From Nocardioides bizhenqiangii (GTDB lineage Bacteria > Actinomycetota > Actinomycetes > Propionibacteriales > Nocardioidaceae), in the NCBI RefSeq assembly GCF_034661235.1, contig NZ_CP141059.1:3843501-3907500 (forward strand): a DNA stretch of 64,000 nucleotides, given 5' to 3'. Below are positions 53,190-61,972 of the stretch, in pieces. The notes beneath the pieces were generated by a model that had not been told where the DNA came from, did no database searches, and saw only the letters and a list, made by a program, of their open reading frames with translations. A program made the position numbers and the translations under genes. Position 1 is the stretch's first letter, and each line of letters begins with the position of its first letter.

Positions 53190-55931
53190 GTGCGCGTGGC
53201 TGGAGCCCTGATCGGGCGCGCACGCGAGCTTGCCACCCTTACCGAGGCGCTGGCGGCGGCTGGCCGGGCCAAGGGTCGCGTGGTGCTGGTTCGCGGTGAG
53301 GCCGGCATCGGCAAGACCCGGCTGGTCGAGGAGCTGGGTGAGCGGGCGCCGAGCCACGTCGTGCTGACCGGCCGCGCGGTACCGGGCGGCGGGGCCTACC
53401 GCCCGGTCGCCGAGGCGCTGGTCGGGCTGCTCCGCAGCGGGACCGCCGTGGCGCCTGAGGCGCTCGGCCCCTACCGGGTGCCGCTGGGACGGCTGTTGCC
53501 CGACTGGAGCGAGCCGGGTGACCGGCTCGGTGGGCAGGACGCGGACCCGGCCCTGGTCCTCGGTGAGGCGGTGGCGCGGTTCCTGGCCGAGGTCGGCCGG
53601 GAACGCCCCTGCCTGGTCGTGCTCGAGGATCTCCAGTGGGCGGACGCGGACACCGTCGCGGTCATCGTCCACCTGGCCGCCGCGGTGCGCGGGCTCCCGG
53701 TCCTCGTTGTCGTCACGGCTCGCGACGACGAGCCGGGCGCGTACATCACGAGCATGCTTGCGAAGGCACCGGACGTGCTGCACCTCGTCCTGGGCCGGCT
53801 CCCGGACGAGGCGGTGGCCGAGCTGGCGGCCGAGCTCGGCGTCTCCATCGACCCGGCCACGCTCGGCCGCGTCACCGACCAGGTTGACGGGCTACCGCTG
53901 CTCATCGAGGAGCTGTTGGCCGACCCGAATGCGGTCGCCGGACCCGTGCCGCCGACGTTCGCGGCGCTCGTCGGCTCCCGGCTCGGGGGCCTACCGGAGT
54001 CGCAGCGACGGGTGGTGACGGCGGCGGCGGTGCTGGGGCTGGCCCCGGACTGGTCCCTGCTGGGCCGCGTCATCGGCGTCGCGGAGGACGATGTGCTCGC
54101 GGCCCTGCGTGCCGCCGACGAGGCCCATCTCCTGGATGCCCGCGATGCCGCGTTGCGCTGGCGGCATGCGCTCACTCGAGACGCAGTCCTCGCCTCGTTG
54201 CTGCCGCCGGAGCGCGCGGTCGTGGCCCGACGGGCCGCGCAGGCGCTGCGGGACCGCGGACGGCCGGACGACGACGTGGCCGCCGCCGGGATCCTCGCCG
54301 ACGCGGGAGCTGGTCTCGAGGCCGCGGAGCTGCTGCTGGACGTCGCCCGCAAGGACATCTCCCGGGGGGCGCTCCACACCGCCGCCGACCTGCTGGACCG
54401 GGCCGAGGCGGCCGGGGCGGCACCGGCTGCGGTCGCCGCCGAGCGGGTGGTTCAGCTCTGCGCCACCGGCCGCGCGGCGGAGGCACTCGGCGTGGGGACT
54501 CTGGTCCTGGACAGGGCAACTGGCGAGCGGCATGCCGAGCTGGCCCTGCGGCTGGCACGGGCCGCGGTGCTCGCCGGCCGGTGGGACGACACGACTGCAT
54601 ACGTCGAGCGCGCGGGCCGGCCCGACGACCCCCGCTCCCCTGCCCTGCTCGCTGACGCAGCGCACGGCGCCGGGCAGGTCGAGGACGCCGCGGCGTACGC
54701 CGCAGCTGCCGTGGCTCTCGCCGACCGGAGCGGCACGCCTGCCGACCGGTGCCAGGCCCTGGTGGTCCAGGCGCGGGTGGCCAGGCTCCACAACGTGGCC
54801 GCCTCCGCCGAGGGCTTCCGCACGGCGGCGCAGCTCGCGGCCGAGCATGGCCTCGCGGCGTTACGGGTGGATGCGCTGCTCGGGCTCGGCAGCCTCGAGG
54901 CGCTGGAGAGCGAGACGACCACGACCCTCGAGGTGGCCCGCGCGGTCGCGGCCGACGTGGGTCTGCTCGGCCAGGTCACCGGGCTGGACATGATGCTCGG
55001 GGAGCACCGGCTGCTGGTCGACGGCCCGCAGGCCGTGCGTGAGCTGGCGGAGGATCTCGTCGAGCGAGGCTCAGCACTGCGGCTGCCGGCGGCCGAGGTC
55101 GCCGGCCGGTACGTCCTCGCCCTGGCACCCGCCGTGGCCGGCCGGCGAGACGATCTAGAACACCACCTCAACGGCTGGGCGACCGCGACCGCCGGACCCG
55201 AGGCCCCGTTCCTCTCCGCCTCTGCACGTGCCTTCGCCGCCCTCGCCGTCCACGACCTGGGCGAAGCCTGCGCGATCCTCGACCAGGCCATCACCCCATT
55301 GGCACGGCACCGCTCGGCCGCCCCCTTGCACCAGTTCGGGCTCTGGGCCCTGCTGCGCACCGTCGTCGACGACCGGGGGGCCGAGGCGCGGGAGACCCTG
55401 CGCCGGCTGCCGGCGGGGGTCCGCCGGGCAAACCGCGCAGCCCTGGCCTACGCCGGGGGCGTCGCGGCCGGCCGGGCGGGGCAGGTCCAGGCGGCGGCAG
55501 CGCTGGTCGCCGACGCCGAGGAGGCGCTGACGCCGCTGCCCTGGCTGCGCCGAACGCTGCGCCTCGTCGCCCTCGAGAGCGCGGTCACCGAGGGCTGGGG
55601 TGACCCGGTGCCGCTGCTGCGTGCCGGCCTGGCCGAGCACGAGGCGCACGCCGAGGAGCCGGCCGCCCGCACGGCTCGCGACCTGCTGCGCCGTGCCGGC
55701 GCGCCTACTCGGCGCGGCCGCGGCGCTTCCGCCGTACCCCCGCGACTGGCCGCCCTCGGCGTGACCCGCCGCGAGCTCGATGTGCTCAGCCTCGTGGCCG
55801 AGGGCGCGACCAACGCGCGGATCGCCGAGCGGCTCTTCCTCTCCAAGCGCACCGTGGAGACCCATGTCTCCAACCTGCTGCTCAAGACCGGCACCGACCG
55901 CCGGGACGAGCTCGCGAGGTTCTCCGAGTAG
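53190..55931 (+). CDS. LAL-type LuxR regulator (large AAA/NACHT-like ATPase)
   Basis: A 913-residue regulator. The N-terminal ATPase has Walker A GEAGIGKTRL (36-45) and Walker B PCLVVLEDLQWADAD. The middle is Ala-rich TPR-like helices. The C-terminal LuxR HTH is VTRRELDVLSLVAEGATNAR then RLFLSKRTVETHVSNLL. Such LAL proteins switch neighbouring pathways on in response to small molecules. GTG 53190 follows AGGAGG with a five-base gap; GTG 53196 is also possible. It is followed by a FAD monooxygenase and a cupin gene that it probably controls. Confidence 0.85.
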   Translation: MRVAGALIGRARELATLTEALAAAGRAKGRVVLVRGEAGIGKTRLVEELGERAPSHVVLTGRAVPGGGAYRPVAEALVGLLRSGTAVAPEALGPYRVPLGRLLPDWSEPGDRLGGQDADPALVLGEAVARFLAEVGRERPCLVVLEDLQWADADTVAVIVHLAAAVRGLPVLVVVTARDDEPGAYITSMLAKAPDVLHLVLGRLPDEAVAELAAELGVSIDPATLGRVTDQVDGLPLLIEELLADPNAVAGPVPPTFAALVGSRLGGLPESQRRVVTAAAVLGLAPDWSLLGRVIGVAEDDVLAALRAADEAHLLDARDAALRWRHALTRDAVLASLLPPERAVVARRAAQALRDRGRPDDDVAAAGILADAGAGLEAAELLLDVARKDISRGALHTAADLLDRAEAAGAAPAAVAAERVVQLCATGRAAEALGVGTLVLDRATGERHAELALRLARAAVLAGRWDDTTAYVERAGRPDDPRSPALLADAAHGAGQVEDAAAYAAAAVALADRSGTPADRCQALVVQARVARLHNVAASAEGFRTAAQLAAEHGLAALRVDALLGLGSLEALESETTTTLEVARAVAADVGLLGQVTGLDMMLGEHRLLVDGPQAVRELAEDLVERGSALRLPAAEVAGRYVLALAPAVAGRRDDLEHHLNGWATATAGPEAPFLSASARAFAALAVHDLGEACAILDQAITPLARHRSAAPLHQFGLWALLRTVVDDRGAEARETLRRLPAGVRRANRAALAYAGGVAAGRAGQVQAAAALVADAEEALTPLPWLRRTLRLVALESAVTEGWGDPVPLLRAGLAEHEAHAEEPAARTARDLLRRAGAPTRRGRGASAVPPRLAALGVTRRELDVLSLVAEGATNARIAERLFLSKRTVETHVSNLLLKTGTDRRDELARFSE

Positions 55932-56015
55932 TCCATCGGTGGTCCAGGTAGCGCATCGCTAACTCCGTGCGGCACACGGATCCGGTGCGGGCCGCTGGCG
56001 GCGAGCCTTGTCGGT

Positions 56016-57590
56016 ATGACCACTCAGACCGAATCCATCTCGTACGACGTCCTCGTCATCGGCGCCGGCCCGTCCGGCCTGGCCACCGCCATCGCAGCGA
56101 CCCGCGCGGGCGCGCGGGTGCTGGTCCTCGAGCGGCACCAGGGCACGTCGACGTTCCCGAAGGCGACCGGCGTCCGCCCTCGCACCATGGAGATCCTGCG
56201 CTCGTGGGGGCTCGAGCAGGAGGTGCAAGCCGGAGGCGCCGACCTTCGGCTGGCAGCCGCGCTGTCCGCGACGCTCGCAGACCGGCAACAGCAGGACTTC
56301 TCCCTCGGCATCCCGCAGCCGGAGACGCTGGCCGCGCTGAGCCCCAGCGTCACCGCGATCAGCCCGCAGGACCACCTCGAGCCGGTGCTCCTGGCGCACC
56401 TGCGGTCGCTCGGCGGTGCCGTGCGGTTCCACACCGAGCTGGTCGAGCTCGACCAGCACGACGGAGGGGTGTCGGTCCGGGTCCGGGCCGTCGATGACGG
56501 CGCCGAGGAGCGGATCGAGGCCCGTTATGTGGTCGGTGCCGACGGTGGCGGTAGCACGGTGCGCCGCGCGACCGGCATCAACGAGCACCAGCTCGGCTCC
56601 GAGGGTGAGCACCTCGCGGTGCTGTTCCACGGTGCGGTCGAGGAGCGGATCCGCGGTCACCGCTACGGCCTGCACATCGTCACCACGCCCGAGTCGGGAG
56701 TGTTCGTGCCCTCGGGCACACCCGGCCGGTGGGTCTACGACCGCGAGTGGTCGGCGGACCGCGACGCGCAAGGTGTCCCTACCGTCGAGGACCACCAGGC
56801 CGCGATCCGGATGGCCGCCGGTATGCCCGATCTCGACCCTGAGATCGTGGGCGTGTTCCGCTGGACCTTCGGGGCCGCCGTCGCCGAGCGGATGCAGAAC
56901 GGGCGGGTCTTCCTCGTCGGCGACGCCGCCCACCGGACGACGCCACGCGGAGCGACCGGGATGAACACCGGCATCGCTGACGGGCACAACCTCGGCTGGA
57001 AGCTCGGGTGGGTGGTTCGAGGCTGGGCCGACGAAGCGTTGCTCGACAGCTACGGTCCCGAGCGGCACCCGGTCGGGCTGCGCAACGCCCTGAGCTCGTT
57101 GGAGGCATCCGACGGCGGCAAGCCCGAGGACCTGGCCCACGACTTCGGCGTGGTCTACCCCGTGCCCAGCGGCGATGCTCCAGCAGCCCAGGAGTACGCG
57201 CTCCCGGGCGCCGTGACGGGGGCGCGGGCGCCGCACGCCTGGGTGGAGCGCGACGGGCGACGAGTCTCCCTGCTCGACCTGTACGGCAACCGGCTGGTGC
57301 TGGTCACCGGGCGGGGCGGCGACGCCTGGCGACGGGCCGCAGACGAGCTCGCCGGCCACGGCTTCCCGGTCGCGGCAGCTCAGCTGGGCCACGACCTCGC
57401 CGACCCGAGGGGAACGGCGGCGGGCGCCTACGACCTGGGCGACGGCTCCGCCGTCCTGGTGCGGCCGGACGGCCACATCGCCTGGCGCGCCGACGCCCTG
57501 CCCACCCTCCCCCTGACCGACCTGGCCGCCGCGGTCCACGCGGCGCTCGGCTGGGTGCCCTCGAACGCGCCGCTCGGCGCGTCCCGCTGA
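56016..57590 (+). CDS. FAD-dependent monooxygenase (group A, aromatic hydroxylase-like)
   Basis: A 524-residue flavoprotein. VLVIGAGPSGLATAIAATRA is the FAD site, ARYVVGADGGGSTVRRATG the DG motif, and VFLVGDAAHRTTPRGATGMN the GD motif, in the order of class A hydroxylases (for example MhpA, PgaE). The C-terminal 120 residues form a thioredoxin-like domain (LLDLYGNRLVLVTGRGGDAW). It inserts one O atom into an aromatic or natural-product substrate using NAD(P)H. Substrate unknown. It follows the LAL regulator by 84 bases. Confidence 0.85.
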   Translation: MTTQTESISYDVLVIGAGPSGLATAIAATRAGARVLVLERHQGTSTFPKATGVRPRTMEILRSWGLEQEVQAGGADLRLAAALSATLADRQQQDFSLGIPQPETLAALSPSVTAISPQDHLEPVLLAHLRSLGGAVRFHTELVELDQHDGGVSVRVRAVDDGAEERIEARYVVGADGGGSTVRRATGINEHQLGSEGEHLAVLFHGAVEERIRGHRYGLHIVTTPESGVFVPSGTPGRWVYDREWSADRDAQGVPTVEDHQAAIRMAAGMPDLDPEIVGVFRWTFGAAVAERMQNGRVFLVGDAAHRTTPRGATGMNTGIADGHNLGWKLGWVVRGWADEALLDSYGPERHPVGLRNALSSLEASDGGKPEDLAHDFGVVYPVPSGDAPAAQEYALPGAVTGARAPHAWVERDGRRVSLLDLYGNRLVLVTGRGGDAWRRAADELAGHGFPVAAAQLGHDLADPRGTAAGAYDLGDGSAVLVRPDGHIAWRADALPTLPLTDLAAAVHAALGWVPSNAPLGASR

Positions 57591-57617
57591 ACCTCACCAC
57601 CGGAAGGAACCACTCCC

Positions 57618-58178
57618 ATGACCATCACCGTCACTCGCGCAACCCGAGGGCTCACCGCACTCGTGTCCGACCTCGACCGCGCGGTCCGTGAGGCGGCGCC
57701 GGGGCGGGACACGGTGGACGCGGTGTCCGCCACGCTCGAGCCGGCCCTCTGCGACGAGACCCTGCTCCGCCCCGACCAGCGCGTGGGCGACCCCGGGGCG
57801 TACCGGCAGCATCTGTTACACGTCGCCGAGGACGGCGCCTTCTCGCTCGTCGCCTTGGTCTGGCTGCCCGGCCAGGCCACACCGATCCACGACCACCTCT
57901 CATGGTGCGTGGTCGGCGTGCACGAGGGCGCGGAGTACGAGACCCGCTACGCCCGGACCAACGAGGGTCTCCTGGTCGAGACGGTCTCGGGCGTCGCCTA
58001 CGGCGGGGACGTGGACGGACTGTTGCCGCCGGGCGACATCCACCGGGTGACCAACGCGGGCACGGACCTGGCCATCTCACTGCACGTCTACGGCGCGGAC
58101 CTGAGCCGGGTCGGCTCCAGCATTCGCCGCCGCTACGACGACGGCCTGGTGGCGCGACCCGCCGGCATTGGGCGGTGA
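57618..58178 (+). CDS. Cupin thiol-dioxygenase-like protein (cysteine dioxygenase type I family)
   Basis: A 186-residue cupin. The metal ligands H91, H93 (TPIHDHLSWCVVG) and H142 (GDIHRVTN) keep the CDO arrangement, and Cys97 lies four residues after H93, close to where mammalian CDO forms its Cys-Tyr cross-link. It probably oxidises a thiol with O2 and Fe(II). Its 27-base gap after the monooxygenase suggests joint action on a sulfur-containing or aromatic compound. GAAGGAACC precedes the ATG. Confidence 0.82.
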   Translation: MTITVTRATRGLTALVSDLDRAVREAAPGRDTVDAVSATLEPALCDETLLRPDQRVGDPGAYRQHLLHVAEDGAFSLVALVWLPGQATPIHDHLSWCVVGVHEGAEYETRYARTNEGLLVETVSGVAYGGDVDGLLPPGDIHRVTNAGTDLAISLHVYGADLSRVGSSIRRRYDDGLVARPAGIGR

Positions 58179-58362
58179 TCACATCGGCCGGCCGCGATGA
58201 CGCCTCCGGCCGTTTGATGTCCGGCGGCGAGCGATCGAGCCCGTTCGGACGACGTGCTCGCCACCAACCCACCGTGACCGTCGTCGACCTCGCTCCCTGA
58301 GGCCGTTTGGCCCGCGAGGCGCCCACAAGGCGAGGCGATACCCAGTCTCTGCGCGACCGATG

Positions 58363-58435
58363 CACCCCCGACCGGATTCGAACCGGCGCTACCGCCGTGA
58401 AAGGGCGGGGTCCTGGGCCGCTAGACGACGGGGGC
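58363..58435 (-). tRNA. tRNA-Glu (anticodon TTC)
   Basis: 73 bases: acceptor GCCCCCG/CGGGGGT, anticodon TTC at 58401-58399 in CGCCCTTTCACGGCG, T-arm GCCGG TTCGAAT CCGGT. The discriminator is G. A TATGCT box lies about 30-35 bases upstream on the minus strand. Confidence 0.97.
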
Positions 58436-58557
58436 CCACTGCGCCGGACGAGGCCGGTGCAGCGCGGACAGCATAGTCGCGGGGGTACGGCGGAGACCTA
58501 ACCGCCGTCGCCGCTTTCGTACGTCGCGCGGCCCTCCGGTATGGTGTGCCACTGCTC

Positions 58558-58631
58558 GGGCAGGTAGCTCAGTTGGTACGAGCGTCCGCCTGAAAAGTGG
58601 AAGGTCGGCGGTTCGACCCCGCCCCTGCCCA
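58558..58631 (+). tRNA. tRNA-Phe (anticodon GAA)
   Basis: 74 bases: acceptor GGGCAGG/CCTGCCC, anticodon GAA in loop CTGAAAA, T-arm GGCGG TTCGACC CCGCC. The discriminator is A. TATGGT at 58540-58545 suits a -10 about 12 bases before the tRNA. Confidence 0.97.
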
Positions 58632-58713
58632 CCGAGCTCGACGCCCTCGCCGGTCCCCGGCGGGGGTGTCGCAATTCCGCCCTTCGACCGCTCTTCCTCG
58701 GCATCATGGACGG

Positions 58714-59136
58714 GTGCGTTCGCCGTCGAGAAGACAATGCGCAGGAGCCGCGGCCCTGGCGGCCGCGCTGACGTTCGCGGCCGGGTGCTCCGGCGAGCCC
58801 GACGAGGACCCCGAGACGGTCGTCCAAGCCGTCGTCGACGCCCGCACCAGCGGCGACTGCGACGACTACGCGGACCACTTCGTCGACGGCGACGTCGTCG
58901 GCGGCTGCACCGAGGGCGACGCGGACCCGGTGGTCGGTGACGGTCCCGAGGTCGGCGAGGCAACCGTGGACGGCGACGAGGCAGAGGTCGAGGTCGTCGA
59001 CCACTACGACTGCTCGACCTGGGACGAGCCCGACGTGGAGAGCGTCGACGTCTACTTCCTCGTCGTCGACGACGGCGAGTGGTTGGTCGACGACATCGAC
59101 TTCGCCGAGACCACGAGCGACGACTGCTTCACCTGA
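58714..59136 (+). CDS. Small acidic lipoprotein
   Basis: A 140-residue protein. The signal peptide (QCAGAAALAAALTF) ends in lipobox AAGC. The mature protein is strongly acidic, with repeated Asp/Glu/Gly/Val strands (DGDVVGGCTEGDADPVVGDG) and Cys pairs that may form disulfides. It resembles the DUF4878-like family of small exported domains. Function unknown. GTG 58714 is uncertain because no ribosome binding site is obvious, but it places the signal peptide correctly. Confidence 0.65.
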   Translation: MRSPSRRQCAGAAALAAALTFAAGCSGEPDEDPETVVQAVVDARTSGDCDDYADHFVDGDVVGGCTEGDADPVVGDGPEVGEATVDGDEAEVEVVDHYDCSTWDEPDVESVDVYFLVVDDGEWLVDDIDFAETTSDDCFT

Positions 59137-59177
59137 GCCGCGCCGTCCGCGGTCCGCCGAGTCCGCCGTTCCCGGCC

Positions 59178-60794
59178 TCAGTCGCCCGTCTCCGGGAGGT
59201 CGCCCTCCATCTCGTCGCTCGAGGGCCCCTCCTCGGCCGTCTCGGGCGGCCCCTCGGTGTCGGCCTCCTGCTCGTCGGTCGCCGCCATGATGTCGGCGAT
59301 CTGCTTGCAGTCGGCCGCGGACGGGAAGCCCCAGGTGGGTTCGTAGCCGTAGATGTGCTCGAGCTCGCGACCGTCGGTGAGCGCGTCGACGACCTCGACC
59401 GATCGCGGTCCGATGAGGCTCGGGTGCGGGACCCCACAGGTCTCCGCGACCTTCAGCAGGTCCCGCCGGAGTGTCCGCACGTAGTTGGCCACCCGCGCGC
59501 CCTTCGCGACCGGGTCCAGGCCACGGGTCAGCCAGGGGTTCTGGGTGGCGACGCCGGTGGGACAGCCACCGGTGTGGCACCGCTGGGCCTGGATGCAGCC
59601 GGCCGCGAGCATCGCCTCACGGCCCACGTTGACCAGGTCGACGCCGAGCGCGAAGGCGACGACCGCGTTGTCGGGGAGCCCGAGCTTGCCGGCGCCGATG
59701 AACGTCACGTCCTCGTGCAGACCGCGGCGCGCGAACTCGCCGTACGCCCGGGCGAACCCCAGGCGGAACGGCAGCGACACGGCGTCGGTGAAGATCAACG
59801 GCGAGGCACCGGTGCCGCCCTCGCCGCCGTCGATGGTGACGAAGTCGACGCCGCGGTCGTCGCGGGTCATCAGGTCGGTCAGCGTCTGCCAGAAGGCCAG
59901 GTCGCCGACCGCGGACTTGATCCCGACCGGCAGCCCGGTCTCCTCGGCGAGCGTCTCGACGAAGTCGAGCATCGAGTCGACGTCCCCGAACGCCGCGTGC
60001 CGCGACGGGCTGAGGCAGTCCTGGTCCATCGGCACGCCCCGAGTCTCGGAGATCTCCCGCGAGACCTTCGCCGCCGGCAGCACCCCGCCGAGCCCCGGCT
60101 TCGCGCCCTGGCTGAGCTTGATCTCCAGCGCCCGGATCGGTGCGCTGTCGACCAGCTCCTTGAGCCGCGGCAGGCTGAACCGGCCCTTCTCGTCACGGCA
60201 GCCGAAGTACGCCGTACCGATCTGGAAGACCAGCTCGCCACCCTGGCGGTGGTACGGCGACACCGCGCCCTCGCCGGTGTTGTGCAGGCAGCCGGCGTCG
60301 GCGGCGCCGCGGTTGAGCGCCTCGATCGCCCGCCCGGAGAGCGACCCGAAGCTCATCGCCGAGATGTTGACCACCGATTCCGGGCGGAACCGGTGGCGGC
60401 GGCCGCGCGGGCCGCCGAGCACCTTCGCCGAGGGCAGCCGGGCCTCCTGGCCGACGGTGCCGTGGGTCGGGTACTCCTCGCCGAACGTCCGGTGGTGGAC
60501 GATGACGTTGCCCGCGGAGCGTTCGAAGTCGTTGTCCGTGCCGAACCCGAAGTAGTTGTTCTGCAGCTTCGCGGATGCGTAGACCCAGCGTCGCTGGTCG
60601 CGGCTGAACGGGCGCTCCTCGTCGTTCCCGGCGACGATGTACTGCCGCAGCTCCGGACCGACCGCCTCCAACAGGAAGCGGGCGTGTCCGACGACGGGGA
60701 AGTTGCGCAGGATCGCGTGGTCCCGCTGGATCAGGTCGCGGGCTGCGACCGCACCGAGAGCTGCCAGCGGAGCGAACACCAAGGACTTCCTCAT
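59178..60794 (-). CDS. FMN-binding glutamate synthase-family protein
   Basis: A 538-residue protein like the central and FMN domains of glutamate synthase. After an N-terminal membrane helix (VFAPLAALGAVAARDLI), NISAMSFGSLSGRAIEALN, GGELVFQIGTAYFGCRDEKG, VDFVTIDGGEGGTGASPLIF and CIQAQRCHTGGCPTGVATQN supply FMN- and Fe-S-binding residues. Stand-alone members are of unknown substrate; archaeal-type ones make glutamate. An acidic tail (EQEADTEGPPETAEEGPSSD) is extra. The GTPase gene lies 61 bases upstream. Confidence 0.85.
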   Translation of the reverse strand: MRKSLVFAPLAALGAVAARDLIQRDHAILRNFPVVGHARFLLEAVGPELRQYIVAGNDEERPFSRDQRRWVYASAKLQNNYFGFGTDNDFERSAGNVIVHHRTFGEEYPTHGTVGQEARLPSAKVLGGPRGRRHRFRPESVVNISAMSFGSLSGRAIEALNRGAADAGCLHNTGEGAVSPYHRQGGELVFQIGTAYFGCRDEKGRFSLPRLKELVDSAPIRALEIKLSQGAKPGLGGVLPAAKVSREISETRGVPMDQDCLSPSRHAAFGDVDSMLDFVETLAEETGLPVGIKSAVGDLAFWQTLTDLMTRDDRGVDFVTIDGGEGGTGASPLIFTDAVSLPFRLGFARAYGEFARRGLHEDVTFIGAGKLGLPDNAVVAFALGVDLVNVGREAMLAAGCIQAQRCHTGGCPTGVATQNPWLTRGLDPVAKGARVANYVRTLRRDLLKVAETCGVPHPSLIGPRSVEVVDALTDGRELEHIYGYEPTWGFPSAADCKQIADIMAATDEQEADTEGPPETAEEGPSSDEMEGDLPETGD

Positions 60795-60855
60795 GTCCCA
60801 CCGGTACCCAGCCCGCGGCTGCCTACCGCACGACGGCGGGTGAGCGGTGCCGGAG

Positions 60856-61617
60856 TCAGACGTGGCCGGAGAGCTGGGCCATCCGGGCCTCGAGCGCCGC
60901 GAGGTAGCCGTCGCGCTGCTTCGGCGTGACGGGACTGCCCTCGGCGAGGTGGCTGCAGGCGGGCAGGACGTCGACGGAGAGCTTGGCCCCGCCGGCGAGC
61001 GCCCGGAGCTCGTCGAGCCGGTCGCCGAACGGCGTGCCGCTCCCGGGAGAGTACGAGCGCACCACCTCTTCGATGTCGTCCGGGTAGAGGTCGACCTTGG
61101 TCACGACCACGATCAGCCAGGTCGGGTGGTTGCGGCGTACGGCCATCGAGGCGATCCGGTGGGAGGTGACCGTCCAGTCCTCGAGCTCGCGCTGGACCTG
61201 GTCCTCCCGGATCGCCTCGACGCTGCCGGTGGTGCCGGCGGGTCGTCGGCCGGTGGCGAAGCCGTTCGCCACGACGTGCAGCACCCCGTCGACCGGATCG
61301 TCGTGGAAGACCTCGTCCAGCGCCCCGAGCCGGGTCGCGGCGTTCTCACCGGGAACCACCCGGAACCGGAACCCCCGCAACCTGCGATCACGACGCACGC
61401 GCCGCTCCATCACCGCGGACCCCGACTCCGGCACGCCGCCGGGCCGCGGGCGGCCGCTGAGGTGGTCGATCAGCTCGGTCTTGCCGACGCCGGTCATGCC
61501 GGTGACGGCCACCGTCGGGTAGCGGTACTGGAACACGCCGCTCACCCGGTCCCGGCCCCTCCCGATCGCCTCCGGCAGGCTGCGCAGGACGGATCGCCGT
61601 GATCGCATGTCGCTCAT
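60856..61617 (-). CDS. GTPase-like protein
   Basis: A 253-residue P-loop protein. Walker A is GMTGVGKT (40-47) and the G4 motif is TKVDLYPDD; the G3 DxxG is not obvious in VVPGENAATRLGAL. The N-terminus is basic (RSRRSVLRSLPEAIGRGRDR). It resembles a small GTPase fused to nothing else. Role unknown. The gene is divergent from the 62-residue membrane protein and precedes the glutamate-synthase-like gene. Confidence 0.7.
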   Translation of the reverse strand: MSDMRSRRSVLRSLPEAIGRGRDRVSGVFQYRYPTVAVTGMTGVGKTELIDHLSGRPRPGGVPESGSAVMERRVRRDRRLRGFRFRVVPGENAATRLGALDEVFHDDPVDGVLHVVANGFATGRRPAGTTGSVEAIREDQVQRELEDWTVTSHRIASMAVRRNHPTWLIVVVTKVDLYPDDIEEVVRSYSPGSGTPFGDRLDELRALAGGAKLSVDVLPACSHLAEGSPVTPKQRDGYLAALEARMAQLSGHV

Positions 61618-61743
61618 CCACGCTCCCGGTGTCGGCGGTCGGCTGCTGCGCCCGAAGGTACCCGACGAAACCTCGACCGTGCCCCCGGAGCGGACCGCTC
61701 GTTAGCATCAGAGAACCGTGAGGACGACGCGGAGGAGACGACG

Positions 61744-61932
61744 ATGGCCGATTCGGCACTGGTGCTCTACACCGGTCTGTTGATGGCGGTCTCGGTGGGC
61801 ATGTCGGCGTGGCGTCTCGCTGTCCCGCGGGGGTCGTTCGGGAGCCAGGTCGACGGCCTGCTCGGCGCCTGTCTGGTCGTCTCGGGCGCGCTCTTCGTGA
61901 GTGCGCTGCTCCCCGGCGCCCAGCTCCCCTGA
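61744..61932 (+). CDS. Small membrane protein (62 residues)
   Basis: Two predicted helices (LVLYTGLLMAVSVGMSAWRL and GLLGACLVVSGALFVSALL) flank a short basic loop. A clear GGAGGAG ribosome binding site lies about eight bases before the ATG. Function unknown. It lies 40 bases before the RTX gene. Confidence 0.7.
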   Translation: MADSALVLYTGLLMAVSVGMSAWRLAVPRGSFGSQVDGLLGACLVVSGALFVSALLPGAQLP

Positions 61933-61972
61933 CGCCTCGACGGGGGCGCCGCGGGTGACGCATAGTGTCTGG

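Noticed and set aside
58179..58300. Open frame after the cupin gene
   Set aside because: It is the out-of-frame tail of the cupin region, has no start and runs through a low-information stretch.
52837..58362. Attachment-site direct repeats around the tRNA cassette
   Set aside because: The tRNA-Glu and tRNA-Asp 3' sequences do not recur at the other end, and no integrase is present.
59079..60929. 616-codon plus-strand frame opposite the glutamate-synthase-like gene
   Set aside because: No motif; composition is that of an antisense frame.
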